A model generated the notes under the pieces. The model saw only the letters and a program-made list of their open reading frames with translations, was not told the origin of the DNA and did no database searches. From Devosia chinhatensis (lineage in GTDB: Bacteria > Pseudomonadota > Alphaproteobacteria > Rhizobiales > Devosiaceae), in contig NZ_JZEY01000054.1 of NCBI RefSeq assembly GCF_000969445.1, forward strand, positions 1,426,001-1,490,000: a DNA stretch of 64,000 nt, in the 5' to 3' direction. Below, in pieces: positions 8,260 through 17,681 of the stretch. Each line of letters opens with the position of its first letter. The stretch's first letter is position 1. Both the position numbers and the translations under genes were made by a program.

Positions 8260-10581
8260 TTGCGGCAAATTATGCGATGGTTTGCCGCTCTCACGTCGAT
8301 CCTGGCGTTGGTGGCTTTTTCTCAAACAGGCATGCTCGCATCGCTGGATAACCGCCTCGGCGACTGGCGCCTCGAGGCCAGCAACCGCTCGCCTTCAGGC
8401 GATACCATTGTCATCGAAATTGACAGCAGAAGCCTTGATGCCATTGGTGTCTGGCCTTGGCCTCGGACAATCCATGCCAGCATGCTCGACAAGCTCATGG
8501 ATGTCGGCGTTGACGAGGTGGTGTTCGACATCGACTTTTCAAGCGCAAGTCCAGGATTCAGCGATGCCATCTTTACCGATGCGCTACACCGCGCCGGTGG
8601 TTACGCGTGGCTTGCCGCTTTCGTCCAACAGGATGCAAACGGGGTTGCCCGCTTCTCGCGACCATTGCCAGCATTTGCCGAGGCTGCTGGCATAGTGCTG
8701 GTCAACGTCCTTCTCGACCCGTTCTCCGGGAGAGCGCAGGGCATACCAAGCCTCGCCGAAGATGACCAAGGTGTCATCCCGGCACTCGCATGGACACTGG
8801 GGCAGTCCGCCCGCGCCTTGCCGGAGGTGCTGACAATCGACTTCGGCATAGATGCGTCAGCGATCCCCCGAATGAGCTTTACCGATGTCCTTTATGGCCG
8901 GGTGGACCCGGCATGGCTGGCTGGGAAACAGGCAATTATCGGGGCGAGTGCTATCGAATTACGGGACTTCTTCAATGTGCCACGATACGGGATCATCTCG
9001 GGTCCGATGGTGCAGGCCCTTGCACTTGAAACCGTCAAGGCGGACCGAATTCTGTCCAGCTTCGGCGGTTATCCCGGCTTGATCATCGTATGCGCACTGG
9101 CCTTGGTTCTCTTGGTGCGGAAACGCTCTCCGCCGCTGGGTCAGATGGCAGCGATTTTGGCTGGGTTTGGCCTTATGGGAGAACTGGGCGCGCTTTTTGC
9201 CTATGCTCAGGCGAATATGATCGTCCAGACTGCGAGTTTGCACACCGGCCTGATGCTCCTGTTCGGTCTGGCACTGGCGGACAACGGGTACAAACATTTA
9301 CTGGCGCAACGAACTGCGCAACAACGCCTGCACTATTTGGCAACGCATGACTTGGCCACCGGCGCCTGGTCGCGTCAGGGGCTGCTGGATTTATCGGATC
9401 ATGCGGACGAACTGATCCTGATCCTGCTGCATCTGAACAATCTGGATGAATTGCGGGCCACATTGGGCCACGACGTCTGCGAAGGCTTGGTCGTCCAATT
9501 CTCAGAGATGCTGGCCCAAACAGGTTTCAACGAGGTTGCCAGGACAGCGCCAGACAATTTTGCACTTCTTGCTCCGGCTGACGGCCACTCGGACAGACTC
9601 GCAACAATTGTTGGTCTGCTCTGCACAAAGTTTTCGGGTGCGTATAGCGTCGGTGAGCACTCGGTTCATGTCGATGTAACCTCGGGATATGCTGCGGGCT
9701 CGACTTCAAGAGCCTTGCTGCTCAGTCAGGCCGAGATTGCCCTGATCCAAGGAAAGGCAACGAAATCTGCCGCTCGGTTCTTCCAACAGTCCGACCAGCA
9801 GAAACTTGATCGTCATGTCCAGCTTGATCGCGACCTTCGGCAAGCCATAAGACGCGGACAGCTCCAACTGGTCTTTCAACCCCAGGTCGATCTTGAAACG
9901 CGCCAGATGATCGGGGCTGAAGCGCTGTTGCGCTGGAGCCATCCCGAGCTGGGCCAGATTTCCCCTGCAGAGTTCATCCCACTGGCCGAAGAGACCGGCT
10001 ATATTCTTGAACTGGGAGAGTGGGTGCTGTCGCAGGCGTGCCAGCAAGCCTGCTTCTGGCCCCGGCCCATCAACGTCGCAGTCAACGTCTCACCGGTTCA
10101 GTTCCAGCGTGGCGACCTGTTCGAGACTGTACGGGCAGCCCTTTTGCGGTCTGGTCTGCCCCCATCCCGGCTCGAGCTCGAGATAACGGAGGGGCAGGCC
10201 GTTTCAGATCCGGCCCGGGTGCGCGATGTCCTCAAGCGCCTTCAGGCGCTGCAGATAAAAATGTCGATCGATGATTTCGGCACAGGGTTCTCTTCGCTCA
10301 GCCACTTGCGTGACCTTCCTTTCGAGACGCTAAAAATCGACCAGAGTTTTGTCCGGGATAGAACGTCGCCTGCGGACCAGGCGTTGCTTGCTGCAATCGT
10401 CTCTCTGGCGACGCGCATGGGAAAGCTTACGATTGCCGAGGGCATCGAGGACGAAGCCACGGCCTTGCGCCTGGCCAGTCTTGGGTGTTCGTTCGGCCAG
10501 GGATATCATTTCAGCCGACCAATCTCCGGAGCCGATCTCGTCGCCCTCATGCTCCCCCGAGAGCGGCTGAAATCTGGCTAG
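8260..10581 (+). CDS. CHASE2 sensor / degenerate GGDEF / EAL phosphodiesterase protein
   Basis: A 773-residue membrane signalling protein. An N-terminal anchor is followed by a CHASE2 extracytoplasmic sensor (about residues 25-260, with DIDFSS and WPWPR), three membrane helices (about 265-345), a GGDEF-like domain whose signature is replaced by TAPDNF, and an EAL domain from about 520. The EAL domain keeps its metal and catalytic motifs: EALLRW, NVSPVQF, ELEITE, DDFGTGFSSL, LKIDQSFV, IAEGIE. It therefore probably hydrolyses c-di-GMP, with the GGDEF part acting as a nucleotide-binding regulator. The start is a TTG, because AAGGGAG lies 7 bases before it and 19 bases before the next ATG. A FecR-domain gene follows after 182 bases. 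Confidence 0.93.
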   Translation: MRQIMRWFAALTSILALVAFSQTGMLASLDNRLGDWRLEASNRSPSGDTIVIEIDSRSLDAIGVWPWPRTIHASMLDKLMDVGVDEVVFDIDFSSASPGFSDAIFTDALHRAGGYAWLAAFVQQDANGVARFSRPLPAFAEAAGIVLVNVLLDPFSGRAQGIPSLAEDDQGVIPALAWTLGQSARALPEVLTIDFGIDASAIPRMSFTDVLYGRVDPAWLAGKQAIIGASAIELRDFFNVPRYGIISGPMVQALALETVKADRILSSFGGYPGLIIVCALALVLLVRKRSPPLGQMAAILAGFGLMGELGALFAYAQANMIVQTASLHTGLMLLFGLALADNGYKHLLAQRTAQQRLHYLATHDLATGAWSRQGLLDLSDHADELILILLHLNNLDELRATLGHDVCEGLVVQFSEMLAQTGFNEVARTAPDNFALLAPADGHSDRLATIVGLLCTKFSGAYSVGEHSVHVDVTSGYAAGSTSRALLLSQAEIALIQGKATKSAARFFQQSDQQKLDRHVQLDRDLRQAIRRGQLQLVFQPQVDLETRQMIGAEALLRWSHPELGQISPAEFIPLAEETGYILELGEWVLSQACQQACFWPRPINVAVNVSPVQFQRGDLFETVRAALLRSGLPPSRLELEITEGQAVSDPARVRDVLKRLQALQIKMSIDDFGTGFSSLSHLRDLPFETLKIDQSFVRDRTSPADQALLAAIVSLATRMGKLTIAEGIEDEATALRLASLGCSFGQGYHFSRPISGADLVALMLPRERLKSG

Positions 10582-10763
10582 CGCAGCGGTTGGTCATCTG
10601 TATCTTCAGCAATTGTACCAGCTTCGACACGAGCGATTAACCCTTGCGACCGTTGTGACACTCAGCCTCCGCCAAAGCGCCATCCGGTAAGGCCCAGTTA
10701 AGGGGTTGCGCTCCTAGTGTCCACGTAGAGCGGGCATCGGCCGGCAATTGAGGAATAAAGAGC

Positions 10764-11753
10764 ATGCGGATGGGCAAATCGGCGATACTGGCGGTGATGC
10801 TGGCAGCAATCAGCACATCGACACTTGCCCAGGACTGGGTCGCAGAACGCCTTCGCGGCACGGTGCTGCAACTCGAAGGGGGCGAGTGGACGTCCATGGA
10901 GCGAGGCGCGATCGTTCCGGACGGGCAGACAATCAAGACTGCAGCAGATGGACGTGCAGAACTGGTGCGTGGACAAGAACGCATTTCCCTTGCCGGCAAT
11001 ACGCAAATCTCAATACGCGATAGTGCCGGGCAGAAAATGACCACAGTTCTGCAGACCCTTGGTAGTGTGACCATCGAAGCAGAGCGCCGCAATGTGCAAC
11101 ATTTTTCGGTCCAGACACCCGTCTTGGCCGCAGTGGTCAAGGGGACCAGCTTCACCGTTACTTACAGCAACGGCAGAGCACGCGTTGATGTCGAGCGTGG
11201 AATAGTTCAGGTGCAGGATCGTGGCCATGAAATGGTCGTTGATGTCAGTGCGGGTCAGTCCGCGGAGGCAAGTCAAAGCCGCCCTGTCGACGTGACCGGC
11301 CCCGGATCAGACAAGACTGTGTTTCTGATCGAAGGCAATGTGGTCCCTGCGGCGGCGCGCAGCGCCGTGCTGAAGGGAGATCTGGCCGCAGCAGAGGCGC
11401 TAGGCGCTTTGGGCAATGGCAATTCCCGAAACACTGCCTCCAATAGGAATGACGCTGCAAGCAATGCCGGCGGCAACAACGGCAACGGCAATGCCGGCGG
11501 CAACAATGGCAACGGCAATGCCGGTGGCAACAACGGCAACGGCAATGCCGGTGGCAACAGCGGCAACAGCAATGCCGGCGGCAACAACGGCAACGGTAAT
11601 GCCGGTGGCAACAGCGGCAACGGCAATGCCGGCGGCAACAACGGCAACGGTAATGCCGGTGGCAACAATGGCAACGGCAATGCCGGTGGCAACAACGGCA
11701 ACGGCAATGCCGGTGGCAACAATGGCAACAGCAATGCCGGTAGAAATCATTGA
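10764..11753 (+). CDS. Exported FecR-domain protein with Asn/Gly-rich tandem-repeat tail
   Basis: A 329-residue protein. Residues 1-22 are a Sec signal peptide (MRMGKSAILAVMLAAISTSTLA). Residues about 30-180 form a FecR-type periplasmic domain, with features such as ADGRAELVRG, SLAGNTQISI, FSVQTPVLAAVVKGTSF and GIVQVQDRG. The C-terminal 100 residues are almost pure Asn, Gly and Ala in a nine-residue repeat NAGGNNGNG. There is no membrane segment after the signal peptide. FecR-domain proteins without a sigma factor are often found next to CHASE2 proteins, as here, so I infer the two form an envelope sensing pair. The tail may bind the cell wall or polysaccharide, but nothing in the sequence proves this. 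Confidence 0.85.
   Translation: MRMGKSAILAVMLAAISTSTLAQDWVAERLRGTVLQLEGGEWTSMERGAIVPDGQTIKTAADGRAELVRGQERISLAGNTQISIRDSAGQKMTTVLQTLGSVTIEAERRNVQHFSVQTPVLAAVVKGTSFTVTYSNGRARVDVERGIVQVQDRGHEMVVDVSAGQSAEASQSRPVDVTGPGSDKTVFLIEGNVVPAAARSAVLKGDLAAAEALGALGNGNSRNTASNRNDAASNAGGNNGNGNAGGNNGNGNAGGNNGNGNAGGNSGNSNAGGNNGNGNAGGNSGNGNAGGNNGNGNAGGNNGNGNAGGNNGNGNAGGNNGNSNAGRNH
11463..11732 (+). repeat. Ten tandem 27-bp coding repeats (NAGGNNGNG)
   Basis: Ten consecutive copies of a 27-bp unit encode NAGGNNGNG with only a few variants (NSGNS, NSGNG, NNGNS), then a partial copy NAGRNH closes the gene. The copies differ mostly at third codon positions (GCCGGC/GCCGGT, AAC/AAT). The unit is a multiple of three, so copy-number change by slippage would keep the reading frame. 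Confidence 0.95.
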
Positions 11754-11850
11754 TGTGATCGCCCGGCGCTGAGCTGAAGTCAGTGCCATCGAATCCTTGC
11801 GTGCGGCTGTGGGTCTGGCGATGCTGTCGCGCGCATCCTCCGGCAAAGCC

Positions 11851-13310
11851 TTACTTAGAGCCGCTTTCTCCATCCAGCCATGACGCGTCACGACGCGATA
11901 GCCCGAGTGACTGAAGAGCGTCTGCATCGGCGAGGGTTTTCAGAACCGCTGGTGGAAGTCGTGTTCGCAGCCAGAGGTCAAGGATGCTGTCATAACCGTC
12001 ACGCCGGCGGGCAATGATCAGGTTGGCATGGTCGGTGCGAAGCCCGGCGACGAGATTGAAGCCCAGCCTTATCCCCATATTGCGCCAGCGATGGCCATGA
12101 CTAGGCTGATGGTGTGGCCGTCCGGCGCGATGCCGATCGAGCGAAGCCGGTCTTCGGGGATATCCGCCCTGCCCCATCCCCAGTTGAGGCCCGAAATGGC
12201 GGAAATGGTATCGTCGGACAGCCCAAACACCTTGCCGACATCGCGAATGGCCCCCTTGCCGCGATAGGTGGTGACGGTGGCTGTCAGACCCGCACGGGAC
12301 CCTCCGTACTTCTGATAGATGTACTGCATCACCTCCTCGCGCCGCTCGTGCTCGAATTCGACGTCGATGTCAGCCGGCTCATCGCGCTCGGTCGAGACGA
12401 AGCGTTCAAACAGCAAGTCGACCAGCATGGGATCGACTTCGGTGATGCCAAGGCAGAAACAGACCGAGGAATTGTCAACCGAGCCGCGTCCCTGGCACAG
12501 GATCCCACGCCCCTGTCTGGCGAAGCGCACGATATCGGCAACCGTGAGAAAATAGGGCGCGTACTGCATGTCGGCGATGAGGACAAGTTCGTGCGCAAGC
12601 CCCTTTGGCACCCTGTCGGGGACGCGGTGCGGATAGCGGGTTTGAGCGCCGCCATAGGCCAGCCGTTCCAGCGTCTGCTTGATGTGTCGTTCTGCATTTG
12701 CCACCAGACGAAAGCCGGCCTCCTCGATGGTTACGTGTTCCAGGATGCAGGTGAGCACGTCCTGGATGGGTTTGCGTCCAGGTTCCTGGACGAGCTCTTC
12801 CGTGGTGGCGAGCATCGGCAAGCCATGGGCTGCACTACTACTTGCGGTACGGTTGAGCCGGGCCGACCATGGCCGTCAAGCCTTGTGGCAGCAGCCACCC
12901 AGACTCGCCCGGTTGCCGTCGCCATGGTTCAGCCTTGCAACACCGACGTCCTGCTCAAGGCTGTCGTCGCGCGGCAAAACGATCATCAACTGCCAGTCGG
13001 CATCATCGACCAGATTTTGCAAACTAAGATCGCAGGAGCCTTTGCGAGCACGCCCGTTGCCCAGGGTCAGGTGGACGCTTAGGCGCCGATACGCGGCGCG
13101 GTCTTGAGGATAGACGGCAATGTCGAGGGTGCCATCGGAGAAGACCACGCGGCGGGACCCTGGATAATCGTCCCGGATATCTTTCCAGGTGGAATAGGCT
13201 CGCCCCCTCGACAGGCTGTTCCTGTCATAGATGCCGATACCGGAAAGACCAAGCCCGGCCGCTTACGCCGCCATTTCGAAGGGGTGGAGTGCCAGCGATC
13301 CGTATCAGGT
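11851..13310 (-). pseudogene. dnaE2: Decayed error-prone DNA polymerase DnaE2/ImuC, internally deleted
   Basis: Conserved DnaE2 blocks appear in order on the minus strand but in several frames. At 13240-13310 is a PHP-domain start (ALHPFEMAA, stop, AAGLGLSGIGIYDRNS); at 12876-13148 are VFSDGTLDIAVYPQDRAAYR and LTLGNGRARKG. At 12069-12821 come TCILEHVTIEEAGFRL, YAPYFLTVADIVRFAR, GILCQGRGS, DIDVEFEHERREEVMQYIYQKYGG. At 11851-12060 is a C-terminal piece (RLGFNLVAGLR, LPPAVLKTLADADALQSLGLSRRDASW). A full DnaE2 is over 1,000 residues, so most of the catalytic palm/fingers region between the last two blocks is deleted, in addition to stops and frameshifts. No imuA or imuB remnant was seen upstream. 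It is not functional. Confidence 0.88.
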
Positions 13311-13874
13311 CTGCGAAGCTCAGGATTGCATTGGACGTGAGTTAGGTCCAATTATGGCTGACGATCATCTAGGTCGCCCTTGGAGGGCCATGAGGGTCTC
13401 CAGCTCTTTGGTAACGCGCAGGCCACACAGCGACCCAGCACAACGTGGCTCTGGTTTAGGAGAACAATGCCACGATCAATCAGACCGAGAACAGGCCGTC
13501 ACCTAGACGAGATCGTGGACCGCTTCTGCATTCAAGCAGCTGCAATGCAGGCCTGAGAAGGCCGGTACGACAGAAGCCGGCCCCACTCGCTTGTCGCCCG
13601 CCTGGAGCACGGTGGTGGGTGCCGCCTGGAGTAAATTCTGATGAGCATCGAGAAGACCGGTCAAGAGCAGTAGGTGGATGCCTTAGCCCAGCTTCGCGAT
13701 CACGTGACCGACCTTGTCGGCGGCCTCGAAGCGCTCTGTGAAATCTACGGTATCCTCAACTTACGCGCCACTGCTGCTGCGGCTGGGCCGCAAGCCGATG
13801 CGCTCGAGGGTGTCGGCTGGGAAGACCTTGCAGTGCTGTTCGGCCTGTTGCCGTTCACACCGAGGCAACAGTGA
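13311..13874. other. Non-coding remnant region between dnaE2 relic and ROK gene
   Basis: About 560 bases with short frames only. A 66-codon plus-strand frame at 13674-13874 has no recognisable family and no convincing ribosome site. Given the decayed dnaE2 beside it, I regard the stretch as degraded sequence. Confidence 0.5.
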
Positions 13875-15110
13875 TCAGAGTGCGACGTCGTCACGCTCCC
13901 GCGAGAAATAGCGTCGATAGAGCGGCTTAAGTGCGGCACCCATCGCAGGCGCCCTCCAACCGAGCGTTCCCTCTTCCACGCGCGGCCTGTCGCTCGTGAG
14001 GACCGGCAGCTTGTCCAGGTGAGCCCGAACCCGATCAACAAAACGCGTTACGATGGGGCGGGGCATGACGCCGTCGACAACGACGATGTCAAATTCCATG
14101 ACGGCTGACGTGTTGATGATTGTTTTGGCAACCGCGTAGGCGCCGTCCTCTATCCATTCATCCGCGACATCCTTGAAGGCTTCCCAATCCCACGTCAGCG
14201 GATCGCCATGGAGGGCCGTGCCACCTTTCGCGACCCGCAGCTTTAGTGCGTTGATGGACGCTATCCGGTGCCCAAAATTCTGAACGCCATCGCGGCCGGT
14301 CACGAGCATTGAACCCAGGTTTGCCGAATTACCCTTTGGCCCCTGCCACAGCCGGCCGTCAGCAATCAGGCCCGCGCCGACAAATTCGCTTATTAGGAAA
14401 TAGGCCATGTTATCCGGACGCGGCGGGGTGCGGCTTACCAATTCGCCCCAGCAGGCGGCATTGCCGTCATTGAGTAGGAAGGTTGGAAGACCAGACGCTT
14501 CCGCAATCCGCGCTGCCAGATTGGTGTCTCGCCATGCAGCTGCCTGCGCCTCCGAACCACCAACCAGCTCGGGATTGCGACCAAATCCTCCAGGAGCCGC
14601 AAGGCCGATGCCAAGGATTCGATCCCGGTATTTCTCGGGGACAGCCGTCGCCATTAGCCTGCAAAGGGAAGCGACTTCTGCGAAAACGTTGTGGCTATCA
14701 GGGAAATCGTAATCGCGGCGATGCTCCCCGAGCACAGCACCGGTCAGGTCCCTGATCAGGACGGTGAGGTGTCGCCAGCCGACCTCGCAACCGATGCAAT
14801 AGGCACCGTTCGGGTCGATGAGAATTGGGGTGGCGGGTTGCCCGCGTCGGCCGCGCACGCTTTCGCCGCGATAGACCATGCCCGATGATTCGAGAAACTC
14901 AACAATCCGCGCGACGGTTTGCGCTCCGAGTCCCGTTTTACGCGCTAACTGCGCCGGCGATATTCCTTGGTTGGTCGCAACCGCGATCAGGACGGCCCGC
15001 TCGTTGTTTACGCGCAGGCTCTCCCGTTCCATGCGTTGAGCGGACCGATCAAAGATGTCCGATGAAGTCAATGCACGCAGTTCCCTTGTCGCCGAGAACC
15101 GCTTATGCAC
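13875..15110 (-). CDS. ROK-family transcriptional regulator (NagC/XylR type)
   Basis: A 411-residue protein with an N-terminal winged helix-turn-helix at about residues 35-90 (ISPAQLARKTGLGAQTVARIVEFLESSGMV) and a ROK sugar-kinase-like body. The phosphate-binding and sugar-binding segments are recognisable as GIGLAAPGGF and NDGNAACWGEL. The usual cysteine zinc cluster of ROK proteins (CxCGxxGC) is not obvious, so the body may be degenerate. Such proteins typically repress sugar uptake or catabolic operons. No sugar gene lies beside it here, so its target is unknown. The start is GTG with only a weak ribosome site, and initiation could be further in. Confidence 0.85.
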   Translation of the reverse strand: MHKRFSATRELRALTSSDIFDRSAQRMERESLRVNNERAVLIAVATNQGISPAQLARKTGLGAQTVARIVEFLESSGMVYRGESVRGRRGQPATPILIDPNGAYCIGCEVGWRHLTVLIRDLTGAVLGEHRRDYDFPDSHNVFAEVASLCRLMATAVPEKYRDRILGIGLAAPGGFGRNPELVGGSEAQAAAWRDTNLAARIAEASGLPTFLLNDGNAACWGELVSRTPPRPDNMAYFLISEFVGAGLIADGRLWQGPKGNSANLGSMLVTGRDGVQNFGHRIASINALKLRVAKGGTALHGDPLTWDWEAFKDVADEWIEDGAYAVAKTIINTSAVMEFDIVVVDGVMPRPIVTRFVDRVRAHLDKLPVLTSDRPRVEEGTLGWRAPAMGAALKPLYRRYFSRERDDVAL

Positions 15111-15143
15111 CGCGCCGGGCTCTACCCCAAGCTATTTCTGCCA

Positions 15144-17162
15144 TCAGGGCATTTTTCTCGCCTTGGCGCCTACCACGCGGAGAGGGGCCCGCTCGGTAAC
15201 CTTCTGGGTCCCCGGCAGGCGGAATCGCTCGATCATGCCGTCAAGACTGCTGGCTAAGCGCTCGGTCTGTTCGATCGCAGCGTTGGTTTCTTCGACGAGA
15301 GCGGCGTTATGCTGTGTCATCTCGTCGAGCTGACGCACCGCTTCTGATACGGACCCGATTGCCCCAGCCTGCTCCTGACTTGCGACGGATATGGCCGCCA
15401 TAGTCACCGCATTGCTACGGACAATTTTAAGAAGTGTCTCGATATTTTCGGCTGCGGAAGCAACGAGAGCTTCGCCCTCCGCCACATCCTGGCTGCTCTG
15501 CTCAATCAAGCCTTTCACCTGCGAGGAGGATGAAGCCGCTGACTGCGCCAGCCGCCGCACTTCTTGGGCGACCACGGCGAAACCCTTCCCAGCGTCGCCG
15601 GCGCGTGCCGCTTCCACGGACGCATTGAGGGCGAGAAGATTGGTCTGGAAGGCAATATCGTCGATCAGGCCGATTATGCCGGAAATCTCACTTGAAGACT
15701 TGCTAATGCGGTGCATCGCGGACGTCGCCTTGCCCATCGCGTCGCCACCCTTTTCGGCGGTACCGGCCGCAACTTTCCCCTGCGCTGCGGCCTCTTCGGC
15801 GCGCTGAGAATTGTCGGTAACGGTGGCGGCCAGTTGCTCCATAGCTGCCGTTGTCTCCTCGATTGTGGCCGCCTGACGCGAGGTGCGGTTAGCGAGGTCA
15901 TTGGCGCCCGCGAGTATCTCCCCCGTTGCAGTTCGCAATGAGCTCGAAGCGACCTGAACCTCGCCGATGACGTCGGACAGGCGGGAAGCGACAGAATTGG
16001 TGTTTTCCTGCAATTGCCGGAACGCACCGCTGAACTTGCCATCGACGCGCTGCGTCAGGTCCGATCTCGCCATGGACGCCAGAACGGCGCCAGACGCGGC
16101 CATGCCCTCAGACACGCGATCCAGTAGCCGGTTAATGTCGCTGGCAAGCGTCACGACCTCCTCGTCGTCGAAGCTGGCGTCGACCCGAGGTTCAAGGTTA
16201 CCTTCGCAAGCCGAAGAAACGACGGCGCCGAAGGACGATGTCAGCTCCGCAATCATCTGCCGTCGCTTCTGGTCCATGGACTGCCGCTCGGTGAGCTGCA
16301 TCTGCGTGGCCTTGGCCAGCTTTACACCATTGGCGCGGAAAATTTCCGCTGCATCGGCAATTTGCCCGATTTCGTCCTTGCGCCCGACGAATGGGATGGC
16401 GACCTCTGTTTTGCCGGCGGCGAGCTCGGACAAGGCAATCTTGATCTTTTCCAGCCTGCCAGAGACGCTGAAGATCGCGACATACCCGCCGTAACTCATC
16501 AGGCCGACAGCGATTGCAGCACCAACCCACATCAGCATTTCAACGAGCTGACCCAGCTTAGCTTCGTCCGCGATGTCGACGAATGCCGCATTCTCGAGGT
16601 GAAGGGCATAGGCACCGATATCCGCAGTCACGGGGTCGATAGCGAGGTATAAAAATTGCTCGGCAAAACCCACAAGAGCGTCGCGATCCTCTGCCACAAG
16701 GATCTCTTGAAGCTTTACAATCTCAGGTTGGGCATTGGCCATGCTTGCCCTGATAGCATCCATGAAGGATTGCTCGTCGGGTTGCACGTTGTGCTGCGCG
16801 ATCTGCGCCCACGTTCTGCTTGCGTCGTGGAGCGCGCGGTTCATCACAGCCCGCGCCTCTTCCCACTCCACTGTACCAGCCCTGGTCTTGTGGACGTTAT
16901 CCACGATCGACACTGCGTAGTCATCCGATAAGGTTTTCAGATCGCGGATCGGCGCGATGTGGTCGTTGACCAGCATCGCAGAATAATCCTGCGCACGCTT
17001 GACTATCAAAAAATTGGCGACGATCAGCGCTACGATAAGCACGGCAAGCAACGAAAAGGCTAGTGTAAGCCTGGTTCTGAGGGACATGGGATCCACACGC
17101 GAAAAAGCCTCGACGGACAGCGGGGCTATTTGTTGATTTACTCCGCCGTCGCTCGGCGGCAT
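15144..17162 (-). CDS. Methyl-accepting chemotaxis protein
   Basis: A transmembrane chemoreceptor of up to 672 residues. TM1 lies at about residues 32-52, followed by a four-helix-bundle type periplasmic domain to about 210, TM2 at about 212-232, HAMP segments, and a signalling hairpin with [18 protein letters not shown]. The C-terminus (GAKARKMP) lacks a docking pentapeptide. The ATG at 17087 ([11 protein letters not shown]) gives a more typical receptor N-terminus than the ATG at 17162; neither has a strong ribosome site. It follows cheW after 19 bases and shares an operon with it and with the PAS-type receptor upstream. Confidence 0.92.
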   Translation of the reverse strand: MPPSDGGVNQQIAPLSVEAFSRVDPMSLRTRLTLAFSLLAVLIVALIVANFLIVKRAQDYSAMLVNDHIAPIRDLKTLSDDYAVSIVDNVHKTRAGTVEWEEARAVMNRALHDASRTWAQIAQHNVQPDEQSFMDAIRASMANAQPEIVKLQEILVAEDRDALVGFAEQFLYLAIDPVTADIGAYALHLENAAFVDIADEAKLGQLVEMLMWVGAAIAVGLMSYGGYVAIFSVSGRLEKIKIALSELAAGKTEVAIPFVGRKDEIGQIADAAEIFRANGVKLAKATQMQLTERQSMDQKRRQMIAELTSSFGAVVSSACEGNLEPRVDASFDDEEVVTLASDINRLLDRVSEGMAASGAVLASMARSDLTQRVDGKFSGAFRQLQENTNSVASRLSDVIGEVQVASSSLRTATGEILAGANDLANRTSRQAATIEETTAAMEQLAATVTDNSQRAEEAAAQGKVAAGTAEKGGDAMGKATSAMHRISKSSSEISGIIGLIDDIAFQTNLLALNASVEAARAGDAGKGFAVVAQEVRRLAQSAASSSSQVKGLIEQSSQDVAEGEALVASAAENIETLLKIVRSNAVTMAAISVASQEQAGAIGSVSEAVRQLDEMTQHNAALVEETNAAIEQTERLASSLDGMIERFRLPGTQKVTERAPLRVVGAKARKMP

Positions 17163-17181
17163 GACTTATCTCGGCTGAACG

Positions 17182-17673
17182 CTAGAAGGAGCGCGGGTCC
17201 AACAGAGCGTCGGGATCTAGGATGGAGACCAGCTGCTCTTCGACCTTGATCAACCCGCGAACGGCGGTGTTGCGCTCGGCTTTGGGCACCTGTCGCATGT
17301 CGTCGACGCCGGCGAACACAATATCGGACACTGTGTCGACGATCAGCCCGACGTCCTCGCCGCTTATCGACACAACGATCACAACTTTGGAATCCGGCGT
17401 CTTGTCGGACCAGTCCCCGCCAATCATGCGCGCAAGGTCGAAGATACGGACCACCGCGCCCCGGATATCGAGAATGCCGTCCGACCCATTTTGGCCCGGC
17501 ATCTGTGTGGTCGGTGTCCATCCTCGAATCTCGCGCACAGACATGATGTCGATAGCGAGCGATCGCCCGGCGCAAGTGAAGGTAACGTATTGCCCGGGGG
17601 TATCCATCGAAGTGGGCGCAACCGGCTCGATCGACGGCGAAGTCACTGCAGCGGCTTGCATTTTTAAACTCAT
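17182..17673 (-). CDS. cheW: Chemotaxis adaptor protein CheW
   Basis: A 163-residue CheW that couples receptors to the CheA kinase. The double beta-barrel core runs from YVTFTCAGRSLAIDIMSVREI through the conserved ILDIRGAVVRIFDLARMIGG and IVDTVSDIVF to ILDPDALL. It lies between two receptor genes with spacings of 8 and 19 bases, so the three are very probably co-transcribed. There is no CheA or response regulator in the window, so this adaptor must use a kinase encoded elsewhere. Confidence 0.95.
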   Translation of the reverse strand: MSLKMQAAAVTSPSIEPVAPTSMDTPGQYVTFTCAGRSLAIDIMSVREIRGWTPTTQMPGQNGSDGILDIRGAVVRIFDLARMIGGDWSDKTPDSKVVIVVSISGEDVGLIVDTVSDIVFAGVDDMRQVPKAERNTAVRGLIKVEEQLVSILDPDALLDPRSF

Positions 17674-17681
17674 TTCTCGGC

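Noticed and set aside
11463-11732. CRISPR array
   Set aside because: Repeats are directly adjacent with no spacers, coding and in frame with the FecR-domain gene; no cas genes are nearby.
13674-13874. 66-codon gene upstream of the ROK stop
   Set aside because: No convincing start or ribosome site and no recognised family; more likely degraded sequence.
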